From NCBI GenBank assembly GCA_910576655.1, contig CAJTJC010000005.1:1-64000 (forward strand): a stretch of 64,000 bases of DNA, read 5' to 3'. Positions within the stretch are counted from its first letter, which is position 1; each line of letters starts with the position of its first letter. The stretch is from an uncultured Christensenella sp. GTDB taxonomy: Bacteria > Bacillota > Clostridia > Christensenellales > Borkfalkiaceae. Both the position numbers and the translations under genes were made by a program. Below are positions 49,301-57,857 of the stretch, in pieces. The notes below the pieces were generated by a model. The model worked only from the letters and a program-made list of their open reading frames with translations. It had not been told where the DNA came from and did not search any database.

Positions 49301-52300
49301 AGCGTTAACTCTTTATCCTTGTACCAGCCGAGGAACGAATAGCCGTTGAGCTCGTATTCGGGAAGAGCGTCGCCGAAGGCAAGCGCTGCGGAAAATGCGT
49401 TCATTCCGCCGAGGCCGAGGAAGTCGAACACGACCTCCACCGCCGCCTCGCTCGACTTGTAAACAGCTACCCTGCCCTTGCCGTCGACGTAGGTAATCAT
49501 AGCGTCGTCGATAACTATCGTATCGGGCAGAATTTCGCCGTCCGCGCCGAGATAAGTGAGTTTAAGCGTCTTACCGTCGTCCGCAAATTCGGGGAAGTCC
49601 CTTATAAGCTTAACCGTAGAGCCGTAGAGAACCTCCAAGGTCCTTTCGGGAACGGTCGCGTCCGTGCTTGCGTAAACGTCGAGATAAATCTTTTCGAGCA
49701 CGTCGGAAGATTCGTAAACCCCGCCGTTAGTGCTGAAACAGCCGAAAACAGATTCGGTATGCGGCTTGTCGTTGGTGAAAGCGTGATTAATATCGAAGCC
49801 GTATTTTTCGATTGCGTGGGCGAGGTAGTTTGGCATTGCCGCTTCGCCGAGCTTTTTAGTGCTTGCAGTCTGCGCGTAAACGTAGTAGGTTGCGTCCGCG
49901 TCGTACGCGTCTGCGAGTACAGCCTTACCGTCGATTTGAAGATAGTACGCCGTATTTACCCTTGTAAAGTAGGTTACGCCTTCCTCGTAAGCGGTCGCCT
50001 GCGTATATTCGCCGTCGTAGGTGAAGTATTCGCCCTCGGCAAAGTCGGCTTCCGTCACGGACGCCTCGGCAAAGTCGTTATAGAACGACGCTTCGTCAAC
50101 GCTGACCTGTTCGAGGCTGTAAACCTTACCGCCGTACAGCTCGGTCACGCCTTCGAGATAGGTGCCGAAGTCGAGCGTAAAGTTTACCATCGAGCCGATT
50201 TCGCCGTAAGCCTTTAATCCGCTTAAACCGTTTTCGTTTCTTAAAATGACCGCGCAAAGCGCCGTAACCGTGCCACCCGTAAGCTTTTTGGCGTTCAGGT
50301 CGAGCGCGTAATGGTTATCGTCGCCGGAAAGATTGAACTTTTCGGTTGCAAGCTGCGCGCCATTGCCGTAGACGGATACGGGTTCGCCGTTGCCGGTCCT
50401 TACGATAAGTCCGTCAATATAGTCCGCAAGGTTAAACTTGTCTTCCTTTTCGGTCTGCTGAAGCTGCTCGTACAGAGCGTAGGTTTTGGGCTTTGTCAGT
50501 CCGCTGTCGATATTCAGGCCGATTTGGTCGACGAGAATTCCCCAAACCGTACCGTTGGTGCCGAGCAGCCACTTCAAGGGAGAGTTGTTCTTATCGAGCA
50601 TATTGTCCATGAAGAACTCGATAGTCAAAACCTTGTAAGCTTCGTCGGCAGTGCCTATATCCCTTCCGAGCACTATAAGCCCGTTAGAATACGTAATACT
50701 AATATCCTTGTTTTCGGTTAAAGCCATACCTATAACCGAAGTCTTCTGCATTGACGCGGCAAGCGTGAGATAGAACGAGTCGTTCTCATCGAAGCCCGCC
50801 GTAAGAGTTGCGTTGTTAAATCTTAAATTTATGCTGCCGAGTACGGGAATATCCTTAACGTCAACGGCAATAGAGCCCGTAAACGTATACAGGTTGTAAA
50901 GCTGCTTGTTATCGTCCGTAACCGTCTTTGCAAGGTCGGAAAGCAGAGTCGAAATAAAGCCTATGTCGATATAGTCGTCGGGGTTGATTGCGTCGGCTCT
51001 GCCCGCGCAGGGAGCCGCGTCAAGCGTCAGCCACGCGTCGAAGCCGTCGCGGGTTAGGCTTGCGTTAAGCGTCTTTGCCGCGTCGTCGAAGCAAGCCGAT
51101 ATTTTGCCTATTTTTACGCCGAACAGCGCTTCCGTTATAGCGTCGACGTTGATTTCCGCAGCGCCGTTCTGCTTGTCGAATACGAAAGATTCCTCTAAGT
51201 TTAGCGTAAGCAACGCGCCTAAAAGCTTGGTTAGCGTAGAAGTTCCCGAAACGCCGTTTTCGTCGGTTACAGAGGCGAAAAGCGCGATGTTTTCTGTATC
51301 CGCAAGCGAAGCACCCTTGCCCGAAAGCTTGTTGAACATTTCAACGAGATTTGTGTCGGTAATCAATCTGACAAGCTGCTCGGCAGCGTCGTAGACGTTC
51401 ATTACGTCGGTTTTGAACCTTATTCCCGTAAGGGTAGTCGCGCCGACCTTGTTCAGCTCTGCGTACAGAGTGCGTCCGCTGTACGCGACGTTTGCGATAA
51501 CCGCAGTGCCGTTTATGTTCATATCCAGCGCAACGTGCATAAGCTTGGTTGCGCGGCGAGTGCCGACAAGTCCCTCGTCGTAGTAAAGCTCCGCATTGAC
51601 GCTTACGCCTTCAAGCGCGCCTATGCCGCTGTTTGCACCCGAAAGGGCAAGCTTTACGCAATAGGGATTGTCGCCGAGAAGCTCTTTAAGCGAAATTTTT
51701 TCAAGCTCGTCGAAAAGGTCGCTGTAAAGTATTCTCAAAAATTCCGATATTCCGTAGTAGGTGTATTTGTCGGAGGAAAGCGCGCCGCATATCGACGAAA
51801 TAGTTTCGCCGCTGCCGGCCTCCGCCGAGACCGTTGCGTTGAGCACTCCCGCCTTTGCGATGCCGAGAGAGAGACAGCCGTCCGCGCCGAGAGTTACTGT
51901 AACGCCGCCGCAGTGTTTAACGACGAGATTATAAATAGCCTGCTCCGCGGTCGTCTTATCAAGCTCGACTATAAATTCGTTTGCAAAGCGCAAAAGCGCG
52001 TTGAGCACCGTTCTCACGTTGTTGTTTGTAAGTATCTCTTCGAGCGTGTACCCGCCGACGTTCAGCGCGTAGCCGCTTGCGGCGTTTTTACCGAGCAGAC
52101 CCTTGAACGCGTTTACAAGCTTATCGATTTCACTGCGTCGTACCCTTACCCCCGCTTCGTTAAGCGTGAAAATTATGAAGGGGTCGTTCACTTGGTCGTA
52201 TACGAAATTTACTTCGAAATTGTACGCGTCGACCGCAACCGAAAGCGACACCGCCGCTTTAACTGCGTTTTGCGTCCAGATAATCTCGCCGTTGCCCGTA

Positions 52301-55300
52301 ATTTTGGCGGGCGTGCCGTCGATAACGGCAGACGCATCGATAATAAACGCTACGTCCTCGGCATCGGCTATCGCCTTGCCCTGCTCTATCGCCTGATTGA
52401 TTAAATCGAGCAGCGCCGTCAAATCGAGATATTCGCCCTTAACGGGAGCCGCGGGCATAACGTAGCTGTCGTTGCCCTTCAAGCTCATTTCCGCGCCGAG
52501 CTTATCAAGCCTGCCGTACAGTCCCTCGTGCGTCAAATCGAGTTGAAGGCTTCCCATTTCCACGCCGAGGTTCAAACCGAGCGCGGTAAGTATTTCGTCC
52601 ACGTCGAGCGTCAGCGAAAGCTTTTCCGCAGAACCCTTGACCGCTTCCGCAAAGTCGATATTGGCAAGCACGCCGACGACCTTGGAAATTACGTCTGCCG
52701 TCCCGCTCTGCGCGGCGGGCGCAGCCGCGGAAATTATGCGCTTGACCGCAGGTATAACCTCGCGCACGTCGCAGTAAACCTTTGCGTTGATTGTGGTTTT
52801 GTCTATTCTCGTTACGTTGACGTAAACGGCGCTGTAATCCTGCGCGGAAATATCCGCCGGATAGTACACGGTCAGCTCGACCTCGAGTCCGTAATAGGAT
52901 ACGAGCACGGGCATGCACACCGTCACGTTGTTGTAACCGTTTTCAAGCTTTGCGTACGCGGTGGCAGATACGGTAAGCCCGCTTAAATCGATTGCGTCGG
53001 TTATTTCGCCGCCGATAAAGTCGATTGCTATTTCGTACACGCCGCTGTTTATTATATTTTCAACCGCGTCGATAAAAGCGTTAATGTCTATAAATCCTTC
53101 GGTTGAGAACGCGCCGAGCGCGTCGTCGCTGCCGCGGAATTTAACGAGATTGAGTCCGATATGGGCATCGGAAGCAGTCAGCTCGTACTCTGCGGGAACG
53201 TATTCGGCTTCTATCGTACCAAGACTCAAACCGAGATTGAATTCGGAAAGCAGCGTATCGAGGTCGAGCTTTACGGTCGCCTTGTCGTCCGTCACGTTGA
53301 GAAACTGACTGAAATCGAGCTTTAAAACGCCGCTAATGATTTTGCCTAAAACGTCCGCGCTCTCGGACGAAGCATCGCCCGAAGGAGCCTTGAACGCGTT
53401 GATTATATTTTTGACGCTTTCCGCAGCGTCGGTTATATCCAGCGCTACCTTTGCGGAAACCTCCGTTCCGTTAGCTTCCGTTATACGTAAATAAATTTTG
53501 CCGTATCCGCCGTTGAAAGCGACCTCGTAATGCGCCGAAAGTCTAAGAGAAATTCCGCGGTAAGCTATTGCAAGGCTGTCTATATTGACGCTCAGACCGC
53601 CGAAGCCGTCCGTAAGCGCAAGCTGCGCCGACGCGTCGAGCGTAAGTCCCGTCAAATCGAAGTCGGTAGTAAGCCTGTCGTTGCCCGCGAAGGACAGCTC
53701 GAAATAATACGATTGCTTGCTTAAAAGCGCGCTTATACTGTCCACGTAAATTCCCAAATCCACGTAGCCCGCCGCGGAGAATTCTTCCAACGCGGCTTCG
53801 TTGCCGTTCAAGCGCACGGTAAGGCCGAGATTTTCAAGCGTACCGCTAAGCGAAGCCGTTGCGGTAACGAATTCGAGTTTAAGCGTACCGAAGGAAATTC
53901 CGCCGAGGGAAATATCCAACCCCGCGAGAATTTCGTCAACGTCGAGGTTGACGTTCAGCTTTTCGTTGGTTGCGTGAATAGCTTCGTTATAATCGAGCTT
54001 TAAAACCGTTTCTATAACCTTAGCGATTAAATCGCTCTGCTCCGCCGCGTTCTGCGTCGAGGGAGTGAACTTCGCAATTATATCCTTTATTCCGTCCGCC
54101 ACGCGCGATATGTCGCAGTATACCCTTGCGTCGAGAGCTATGCTTTCGCCGTTAACCGTCAACGAGGTGACGTGCAGATAAATTTTGCCGTATCCGCCGT
54201 CCGATAAATTCACCGTATAGTAAGCGCAAAGCTGCACGCCGTAATCGTCGCAATTCACGTTAAGAGGCAGCTTTACGCGAACGCTTCCGCCCTCGACGGC
54301 GGCGGTGGCAACGCCCTCGACTTTAAGTCCGCTCAAATCAAGACCGTCGCTTATTTTTTTGCCTTCGAGGGCAAAAGAAATATCGTACGAGGGCTTTGCA
54401 AGAAGCGAGCCTACGCTTTCGATATAGACGGTCAAATCGACGTAGTCTTTGGTATCCTCCAACGAGGGCAAAGTACGCTCCGAGCCCGAAACCGCAAGGC
54501 TGAGCCCGAGTCCCGATACGCTGCCCGATATAATTTCGTCGGCCCTGTTAAAGTCGAGCGCAAGCGTTCCGAAGTCCGTTCCGAGCGAAACGCCCAGCCC
54601 ATCCAAAAGCCTGTCGACGTTAATTTCAAGGCTGAGCGCGTCCGCATTGCCGCTCACCTTTCCTATTATTGCCGCAAAATCGAGATTGAGAACCTTGTTG
54701 ATTATATCCGCAAGCTCGTTACCCGCAGCCGCCGTTGACTTAGCCGCAGGCTTGAACAAAGAAATAATTTGCTTTACCGCGTTGACTGTATCGCCGATGT
54801 CGCAATAAATCTTTGCATCCACCGCCGTACCGTTTATTTCGGTTACGTGAAGATAAAGCTTTCCATAAGCCGCTCTTTCATATATGTACCTTGCGCCGAG
54901 CTTTAATGAAATGCCCTTATAGAGAGCCGAAAGCTCGACGTCGGCTGCAATGGCGCTGCCGATTGACAGGTATGCCGACGCGTCGAGCGTCAGCCCTTCG
55001 ATAAGCGTGCCGTCAAGTCCCAAATCTATTTTTACCGTATTGCTGGACAGAATGTTGTAAACGCTGTCCGCATAGTCCGCAAGATTTGCGGGAGTCTGCG
55101 CGGGGTCTCTCGTAATTACCTCTCCGCCATCGGGAACGATACCCGCCGAAAGGTCGAGCGCGACGCCGCCGTATTTTACGCCGTTAAGCGCAAGGCTCTT
55201 TACCGAGAACGCATCTCCGTCCTCTTCTCTTATTCTGTCGAAGCGCATTACCGCGTCGATACCGACGCCGAGATTGAGCAGATTGTCCGAATTGAGAGAA

Positions 55301-56709
55301 ATAACCGCTTCGGTATCGCCGACGTCAAGCTTCAAATCGTTTAGAAGCGAGCTTATGTCAAGTCCGCCGTCCGCCCCATCCGCAAGCGCGGCGGGTACCG
55401 ACGCAATGCCCTTTATCCAGTCGATAATCGCAGTTACCGACTGCGAAACTTCGTTGATGTCCGCGGTCATGGCAAAGCCCGTACCGTAGTAGACGTTTAC
55501 CGCGCCGCTTTTGAATTCGATAAACAGGTCCTGTCTGCCGCTGCCCCTCTTTTCAAGCGCGATGCGCGCGTCAAGCGAGTTGAGCACGTCGTTCATATCG
55601 GCAAGCTTTAAGTAGACCTTGCCGTCGTAAGCCGTGCTGCCGACGGTCAAATCGAGAGAGAACTGCTGTCCCGATTGCGATAAAACCTTGCCGAAGCCGC
55701 CGCCGAGTATCTCTATGACGCCGTAAACGGGCTCTTCATCCGTTCCGTCGTCGGGCTTGCTGCCGACGTAGCTTTTATAATAGTCCTTAAAATATGCGAA
55801 GTGCGCCTCGTCGAAGCCCTCTTCGGTATAGTCAAACTCCGTCGTCGTTTTCGAAGTACTGCTCATATCCATGCCGCCGAGCGCGCGTGGATTGATTGTA
55901 GCCCTCTCTTCGCAGTAGCTTTCTATAATGCGCCATTCGGCGTCGAAAGTAAAGGTTATTTCTATTTTCTTGAATACGGGGAACTTTTTAAGTCCGCCCC
56001 TCGTCTTCATTCCGTACTGGTACCAGCAGCCCGCGCCCTCGTTGAGGTAGAACTTCTGCGAATAGGTGCCGTCGCCGTTGTCTACGACCGCGTCCGCGCC
56101 GTCGACTGTCTTTTCGTTGATTACGTAAACGGAAATTTCCTTTGCAAACTCGCCGTAATCGTATTTGTATTTTTCCCTGTCATAAACGGAAGGCTTGCCG
56201 TTTGCCCATTCGATGTCGAGCGGAACCGAATTTTTGCCGGGCTTGTTGCCGCCGCGGACGTGAGCCTCGTTGTCCCCGATAAAGCAGGTCTGCGTTGCGC
56301 TTTTGATAAGTCCCGAATACGAAAGGTCGGAAGCGACCATAACGTCGAACTCCTCTCCGCTCGCATCCGCGGTCTTGTAGTCCTTCCACGACTGCGTTAT
56401 CTGTTCGTAACCCGTTGACTTGGTTGAGTTATACGCGTAGATATTGTAAAACGGCTGACTGTCGAGAACGTAAGCCATATACCCTATATTGTCAATCGGG
56501 GCAACCTCGGTGGGAAGCGCGCCCGCAACGGGCTTTTTCCTTACCGTCGTCGCGTTGGGGTCCACCACCACGGGGCCGTGCTGTTTGAGCGACGAAATAC
56601 CCAAAAGCATGCTGAACGCCATAATTGCGGACAGCAGCAATACTGAAAATATCATTACGGCTATTCTGAAGCCGGATACGTTATTCGTTTTTAATTTGGA
56701 TTTACCCAT
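46363..56709 (-). CDS. Giant single-span protein with internal repeats, InlB and BspA-type modules
   Basis: 3448-aa protein, by far the largest in the window. One membrane helix near the N-terminus (about 14-39, GFRIAVMIFSVLLLSAIMAF) acts as signal anchor; the rest should lie outside. Residues about 400-1500 hold four to six copies of a roughly 227-aa beta-rich unit, each with GYGKIYLHVTE-like, AKVYCDI-like and LDVDEILAGL-like blocks (copies near 615, 842, 1070 and 1298). Later come GYSFLGWYKDKELTLP (about 2460), YAFIGWYRDEALTL (about 2815) and GYTFLGWAYENSS (about 3233), which are InlB B-type repeats, and two BspA-like leucine-rich segments (about 2560 and 2920). No LPXTG or SLH anchor is seen. 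Cysteines are scarce. Adhesion or an envelope-spanning scaffold are guesses. ATG 56709 follows AGGAAAG. Confidence 0.85.
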   Translation of the reverse strand: MGKSKLKTNNVSGFRIAVMIFSVLLLSAIMAFSMLLGISSLKQHGPVVVDPNATTVRKKPVAGALPTEVAPIDNIGYMAYVLDSQPFYNIYAYNSTKSTGYEQITQSWKDYKTADASGEEFDVMVASDLSYSGLIKSATQTCFIGDNEAHVRGGNKPGKNSVPLDIEWANGKPSVYDREKYKYDYGEFAKEISVYVINEKTVDGADAVVDNGDGTYSQKFYLNEGAGCWYQYGMKTRGGLKKFPVFKKIEITFTFDAEWRIIESYCEERATINPRALGGMDMSSTSKTTTEFDYTEEGFDEAHFAYFKDYYKSYVGSKPDDGTDEEPVYGVIEILGGGFGKVLSQSGQQFSLDLTVGSTAYDGKVYLKLADMNDVLNSLDARIALEKRGSGRQDLFIEFKSGAVNVYYGTGFAMTADINEVSQSVTAIIDWIKGIASVPAALADGADGGLDISSLLNDLKLDVGDTEAVISLNSDNLLNLGVGIDAVMRFDRIREEDGDAFSVKSLALNGVKYGGVALDLSAGIVPDGGEVITRDPAQTPANLADYADSVYNILSSNTVKIDLGLDGTLIEGLTLDASAYLSIGSAIAADVELSALYKGISLKLGARYIYERAAYGKLYLHVTEINGTAVDAKIYCDIGDTVNAVKQIISLFKPAAKSTAAAGNELADIINKVLNLDFAAIIGKVSGNADALSLEINVDRLLDGLGVSLGTDFGTLALDFNRADEIISGSVSGLGLSLAVSGSERTLPSLEDTKDYVDLTVYIESVGSLLAKPSYDISFALEGKKISDGLDLSGLKVEGVATAAVEGGSVRVKLPLNVNCDDYGVQLCAYYTVNLSDGGYGKIYLHVTSLTVNGESIALDARVYCDISRVADGIKDIIAKFTPSTQNAAEQSDLIAKVIETVLKLDYNEAIHATNEKLNVNLDVDEILAGLDISLGGISFGTLKLEFVTATASLSGTLENLGLTVRLNGNEAALEEFSAAGYVDLGIYVDSISALLSKQSYYFELSFAGNDRLTTDFDLTGLTLDASAQLALTDGFGGLSVNIDSLAIAYRGISLRLSAHYEVAFNGGYGKIYLRITEANGTEVSAKVALDITDAAESVKNIINAFKAPSGDASSESADVLGKIISGVLKLDFSQFLNVTDDKATVKLDLDTLLSEFNLGLSLGTIEAEYVPAEYELTASDAHIGLNLVKFRGSDDALGAFSTEGFIDINAFIDAVENIINSGVYEIAIDFIGGEITDAIDLSGLTVSATAYAKLENGYNNVTVCMPVLVSYYGLEVELTVYYPADISAQDYSAVYVNVTRIDKTTINAKVYCDVREVIPAVKRIISAAAPAAQSGTADVISKVVGVLANIDFAEAVKGSAEKLSLTLDVDEILTALGLNLGVEMGSLQLDLTHEGLYGRLDKLGAEMSLKGNDSYVMPAAPVKGEYLDLTALLDLINQAIEQGKAIADAEDVAFIIDASAVIDGTPAKITGNGEIIWTQNAVKAAVSLSVAVDAYNFEVNFVYDQVNDPFIIFTLNEAGVRVRRSEIDKLVNAFKGLLGKNAASGYALNVGGYTLEEILTNNNVRTVLNALLRFANEFIVELDKTTAEQAIYNLVVKHCGGVTVTLGADGCLSLGIAKAGVLNATVSAEAGSGETISSICGALSSDKYTYYGISEFLRILYSDLFDELEKISLKELLGDNPYCVKLALSGANSGIGALEGVSVNAELYYDEGLVGTRRATKLMHVALDMNINGTAVIANVAYSGRTLYAELNKVGATTLTGIRFKTDVMNVYDAAEQLVRLITDTNLVEMFNKLSGKGASLADTENIALFASVTDENGVSGTSTLTKLLGALLTLNLEESFVFDKQNGAAEINVDAITEALFGVKIGKISACFDDAAKTLNASLTRDGFDAWLTLDAAPCAGRADAINPDDYIDIGFISTLLSDLAKTVTDDNKQLYNLYTFTGSIAVDVKDIPVLGSINLRFNNATLTAGFDENDSFYLTLAASMQKTSVIGMALTENKDISITYSNGLIVLGRDIGTADEAYKVLTIEFFMDNMLDKNNSPLKWLLGTNGTVWGILVDQIGLNIDSGLTKPKTYALYEQLQQTEKEDKFNLADYIDGLIVRTGNGEPVSVYGNGAQLATEKFNLSGDDNHYALDLNAKKLTGGTVTALCAVILRNENGLSGLKAYGEIGSMVNFTLDFGTYLEGVTELYGGKVYSLEQVSVDEASFYNDFAEASVTEADFAEGEYFTYDGEYTQATAYEEGVTYFTRVNTAYYLQIDGKAVLADAYDADATYYVYAQTASTKKLGEAAMPNYLAHAIEKYGFDINHAFTNDKPHTESVFGCFSTNGGVYESSDVLEKIYLDVYASTDATVPERTLEVLYGSTVKLIRDFPEFADDGKTLKLTYLGADGEILPDTIVIDDAMITYVDGKGRVAVYKSSEAAVEVVFDFLGLGGMNAFSAALAFGDALPEYELNGYSFLGWYKDKELTLPALKVNRGDVTDGKITVYGKYIKELYEAENGVNYTFDNKVNGYFVSGINEKITAYYGNASAWLEIADEINGYPVKYIGSGAFANEYDDTAHSLVNVLVPETVVAVYDRAFLDNKGLRSVAFCADKVFFGGRADADGTTSVFYGCYTDISGNVNKAFTVYYNGTQNNPFTHVLTTNNTIDGAWNRIYFNKPFIGSATTYTMLTKSGGWSYVKFQTEIIGLDGSAGVLPAEADLSAIIFDGIHFTAFTDAGSLANELDELLVLQLGKNVYDVTVSGALPVDGKRHVICVTVTEHEEIIASAADVEVFVKFGNTLDFTHTVTGVEPDAALADIYSALAFDGKESYAFIGWYRDEALTLLAPNKNDGTVKKLYAKVVLNSFTAANGAVYNFVPVNGNVPAHYAVSGFGAGADGVDYTQNDAWLVLENEVCGFPVTEIAAEAFAQKSIKNIVVPSNVRTVGTRAFLDNYGMLNAVFLADSVNMSGSVGNKNFPFYGCSSANGTNKTYLNVYYNSVVPSTQWNHFRDGNNYVGVGSAGGSVNGADSWGYVKFSVSGYDFAASDFGYADGLVTSPVNDGYVSAVQTAVISALNANSAYDGVIFNYSVSVTDRLENGVHVITVEIFDNSVNAWHKLALDGSEIQIENTAEIETVNGEYFVKQGATVTVRPVSGNEGLIRLTVYADADKAVALYDSGVQTVCAGLAFSMPSQFAFVSAERSHLPITEVTLKSAINVDGFTYNDGTYESALTVNEGEALDFAPSAEGYTFLGWAYENSSHLLEFEATVQHRAYYAIWAHDRSEVVSVAFANGEFTAEIDTAKAVSVYGWYAYKSVNDVEIFDVPVTPSTLTNSTTVVYPRMVFAVSYSLSSGLSGTNKFCVNAENVENESSPNGSFNVLEGTQLKYRWAATSTSEMDVNKVLEVVYTDATAAEKTLFFRIKNKAWFLAQEKTVEVTISGAFTNSDVPVIINEFGSQSVDGNKAFEMRA
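52700..55000 (-). repeat. Tandem repeat block in the giant protein
   Basis: The blocks coding for GYGKIYLHVTE and related sequences recur at about 54855, 54175, 53490 and 52810, a period of roughly 680 bp (about 227 residues). Protein similarity is clear but DNA identity is moderate, so the duplications are old. More decayed units flank the block on both sides. Confidence 0.75.
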
Positions 56710-56745
56710 AAAACTTTCCTGAATTTTACAATCGTTAGTGTTACA

Positions 56746-56775
56746 AGTATATATTAATTTTATTAGCGCTGTCAA
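56746..56775 (-). promoter_or_regulatory. Promoter of the giant protein gene
   Basis: TTGACA (56770-56775, perfect) and TATACT (56746-56751) on the minus strand with an 18-bp spacer. The leader is about 30 nt. Confidence 0.7.
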
Positions 56776-56898
56776 ATAAATTACACTGTTTGTAATAAAA
56801 AAATATTACAACCGCCCAAAAATATATATACAAATCGTTAAAAAAACTCAAAAAACGACCCCCGCTTTATATTATAATGGTTTGCGGAGGTCAAAAAT

Positions 56899-57630
56899 AT
56901 GGCAATTAAAATTTATATGACAAATATGAAGGGCGGGACCGGCGTAACGACGTGCTGCATAGGCCTGGGGCTTGCCCTTGCGCGGGCGGGCGAAAGAACG
57001 CTGATTTTGGACGGCGACAGGCACGCCGCGAACGCGCTTTGTATGTGCGGATGCGGAAATATGCAAATATATACGCTTGCCGACTACGAAAAGGGCGCGT
57101 GCCGCGCCAAACAAACGCTGATACCGCACGGCAGCGCGGCGAACCTGTCGCTGTCCTCGTCGCTGGGACTTGCTGACGATAAATGCGCCGAGGCTGCCGT
57201 CGAGGAGCTTGACGGACTGTTCGACTACATACTTCTCGACAATATCGCAATGAAAAAATGTAACTCGGCAATAATCGTCACCGAGCCGCACCTGCCTTCC
57301 GTAAAGAGCTCGGACGCGTGCAAGGCGTACCTTTCGGACAGCGGAATTAAAAACGTATCCCTTTTCGTCAACAAGCTGAACGGCGGACAGATTATAAACG
57401 GCGACGTTATGACCGCGCAGGAAATTGCCGCGCTGCTGCGGCTGACGCTGAAAGCGGTAATCCCCGAGGATTTGTCCCTTCCGCTCGGCAGATGGAAAAA
57501 GAGTACCGTAAAGGCGTTCAGGGCTGCTGCGGAGACTGTAAGCGGAAAACGCGAAACCGTCTGCAACGTCTTGAAGCCCTACTTCGGCTTTAACGGATTT
57601 ATCAAACGCAAAGTGAGGGAAAGACTATGA
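56899..57630 (+). CDS. MinD-like ATPase with lysine-less P-loop
   Basis: 243-aa ParA/MinD superfamily protein. The deviant Walker A reads MKGGTGVTTCCIGLGLALA (from residue 10): the signature lysine before GG is kept, but the P-loop lysine before TT is Val. Switch blocks are TLILDGDRHAANAL and FDYILLDNIA. The block IIVTEPHLPSVKSSDACKAY matches MinD's TxPExxSVRDADR, and the C-terminus GFNGFIKRKVRERL looks like MinD's amphipathic membrane-targeting helix. A MinE-like gene follows with ATGA overlap, supporting MinD. It may bind ATP weakly or not hydrolyse it; loss of P-loop lysine is also known in CpaE/TadZ proteins. GGAGG ribosome site present. Confidence 0.8.
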   Translation: MAIKIYMTNMKGGTGVTTCCIGLGLALARAGERTLILDGDRHAANALCMCGCGNMQIYTLADYEKGACRAKQTLIPHGSAANLSLSSSLGLADDKCAEAAVEELDGLFDYILLDNIAMKKCNSAIIVTEPHLPSVKSSDACKAYLSDSGIKNVSLFVNKLNGGQIINGDVMTAQEIAALLRLTLKAVIPEDLSLPLGRWKKSTVKAFRAAAETVSGKRETVCNVLKPYFGFNGFIKRKVRERL

Positions 57631-57842
57631 ACGCAGATTTAAAGCGAATGTTGTCGCTTGACCGCGACGACATGTCCGACTTTGAAAGAGAGCTGTTTTT
57701 ATCGGACGTAAAGAAAGTTACGGACGAATACTTCGAGAGCGACGGCAACGCCTCGCTGGAAATTACCCGCGCCGACGACGGATTTCTCATTTGCCTGCTT
57801 ATGTCGGCAAGACGCATTAAAAACGTAAAAAAACCGCAGTAG
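57627..57842 (+). CDS. MinE-like cell division topology protein
   Basis: 71-aa protein. An N-terminal helix (MNADLKRMLSLDRDDMSDFE) precedes LFLSDVKKVTDEYFESDG and ASLEITRADDGFLICLLM, a helix-strand-strand order that matches the C-terminal dimerisation domain of MinE (helix, then strands with R-x-D-D). It is coupled to the MinD-like gene by ATGA. Together they may place the division septum or another pole-to-pole process. The anti-MinCD N-terminal part is short. The assignment leans on context. The stop codon is inside the terminator hairpin. Confidence 0.65.
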   Translation: MNADLKRMLSLDRDDMSDFERELFLSDVKKVTDEYFESDGNASLEITRADDGFLICLLMSARRIKNVKKPQ

Positions 57843-57857
57843 CTACTGCGATTTTTT
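57827..57857. terminator. Bidirectional terminator between minE-like and ctpA
   Basis: CGCAGTAGCTACTGCG is a perfect 16-bp palindrome flanked by A7 and T6 runs; it serves both convergent genes. Confidence 0.85.
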
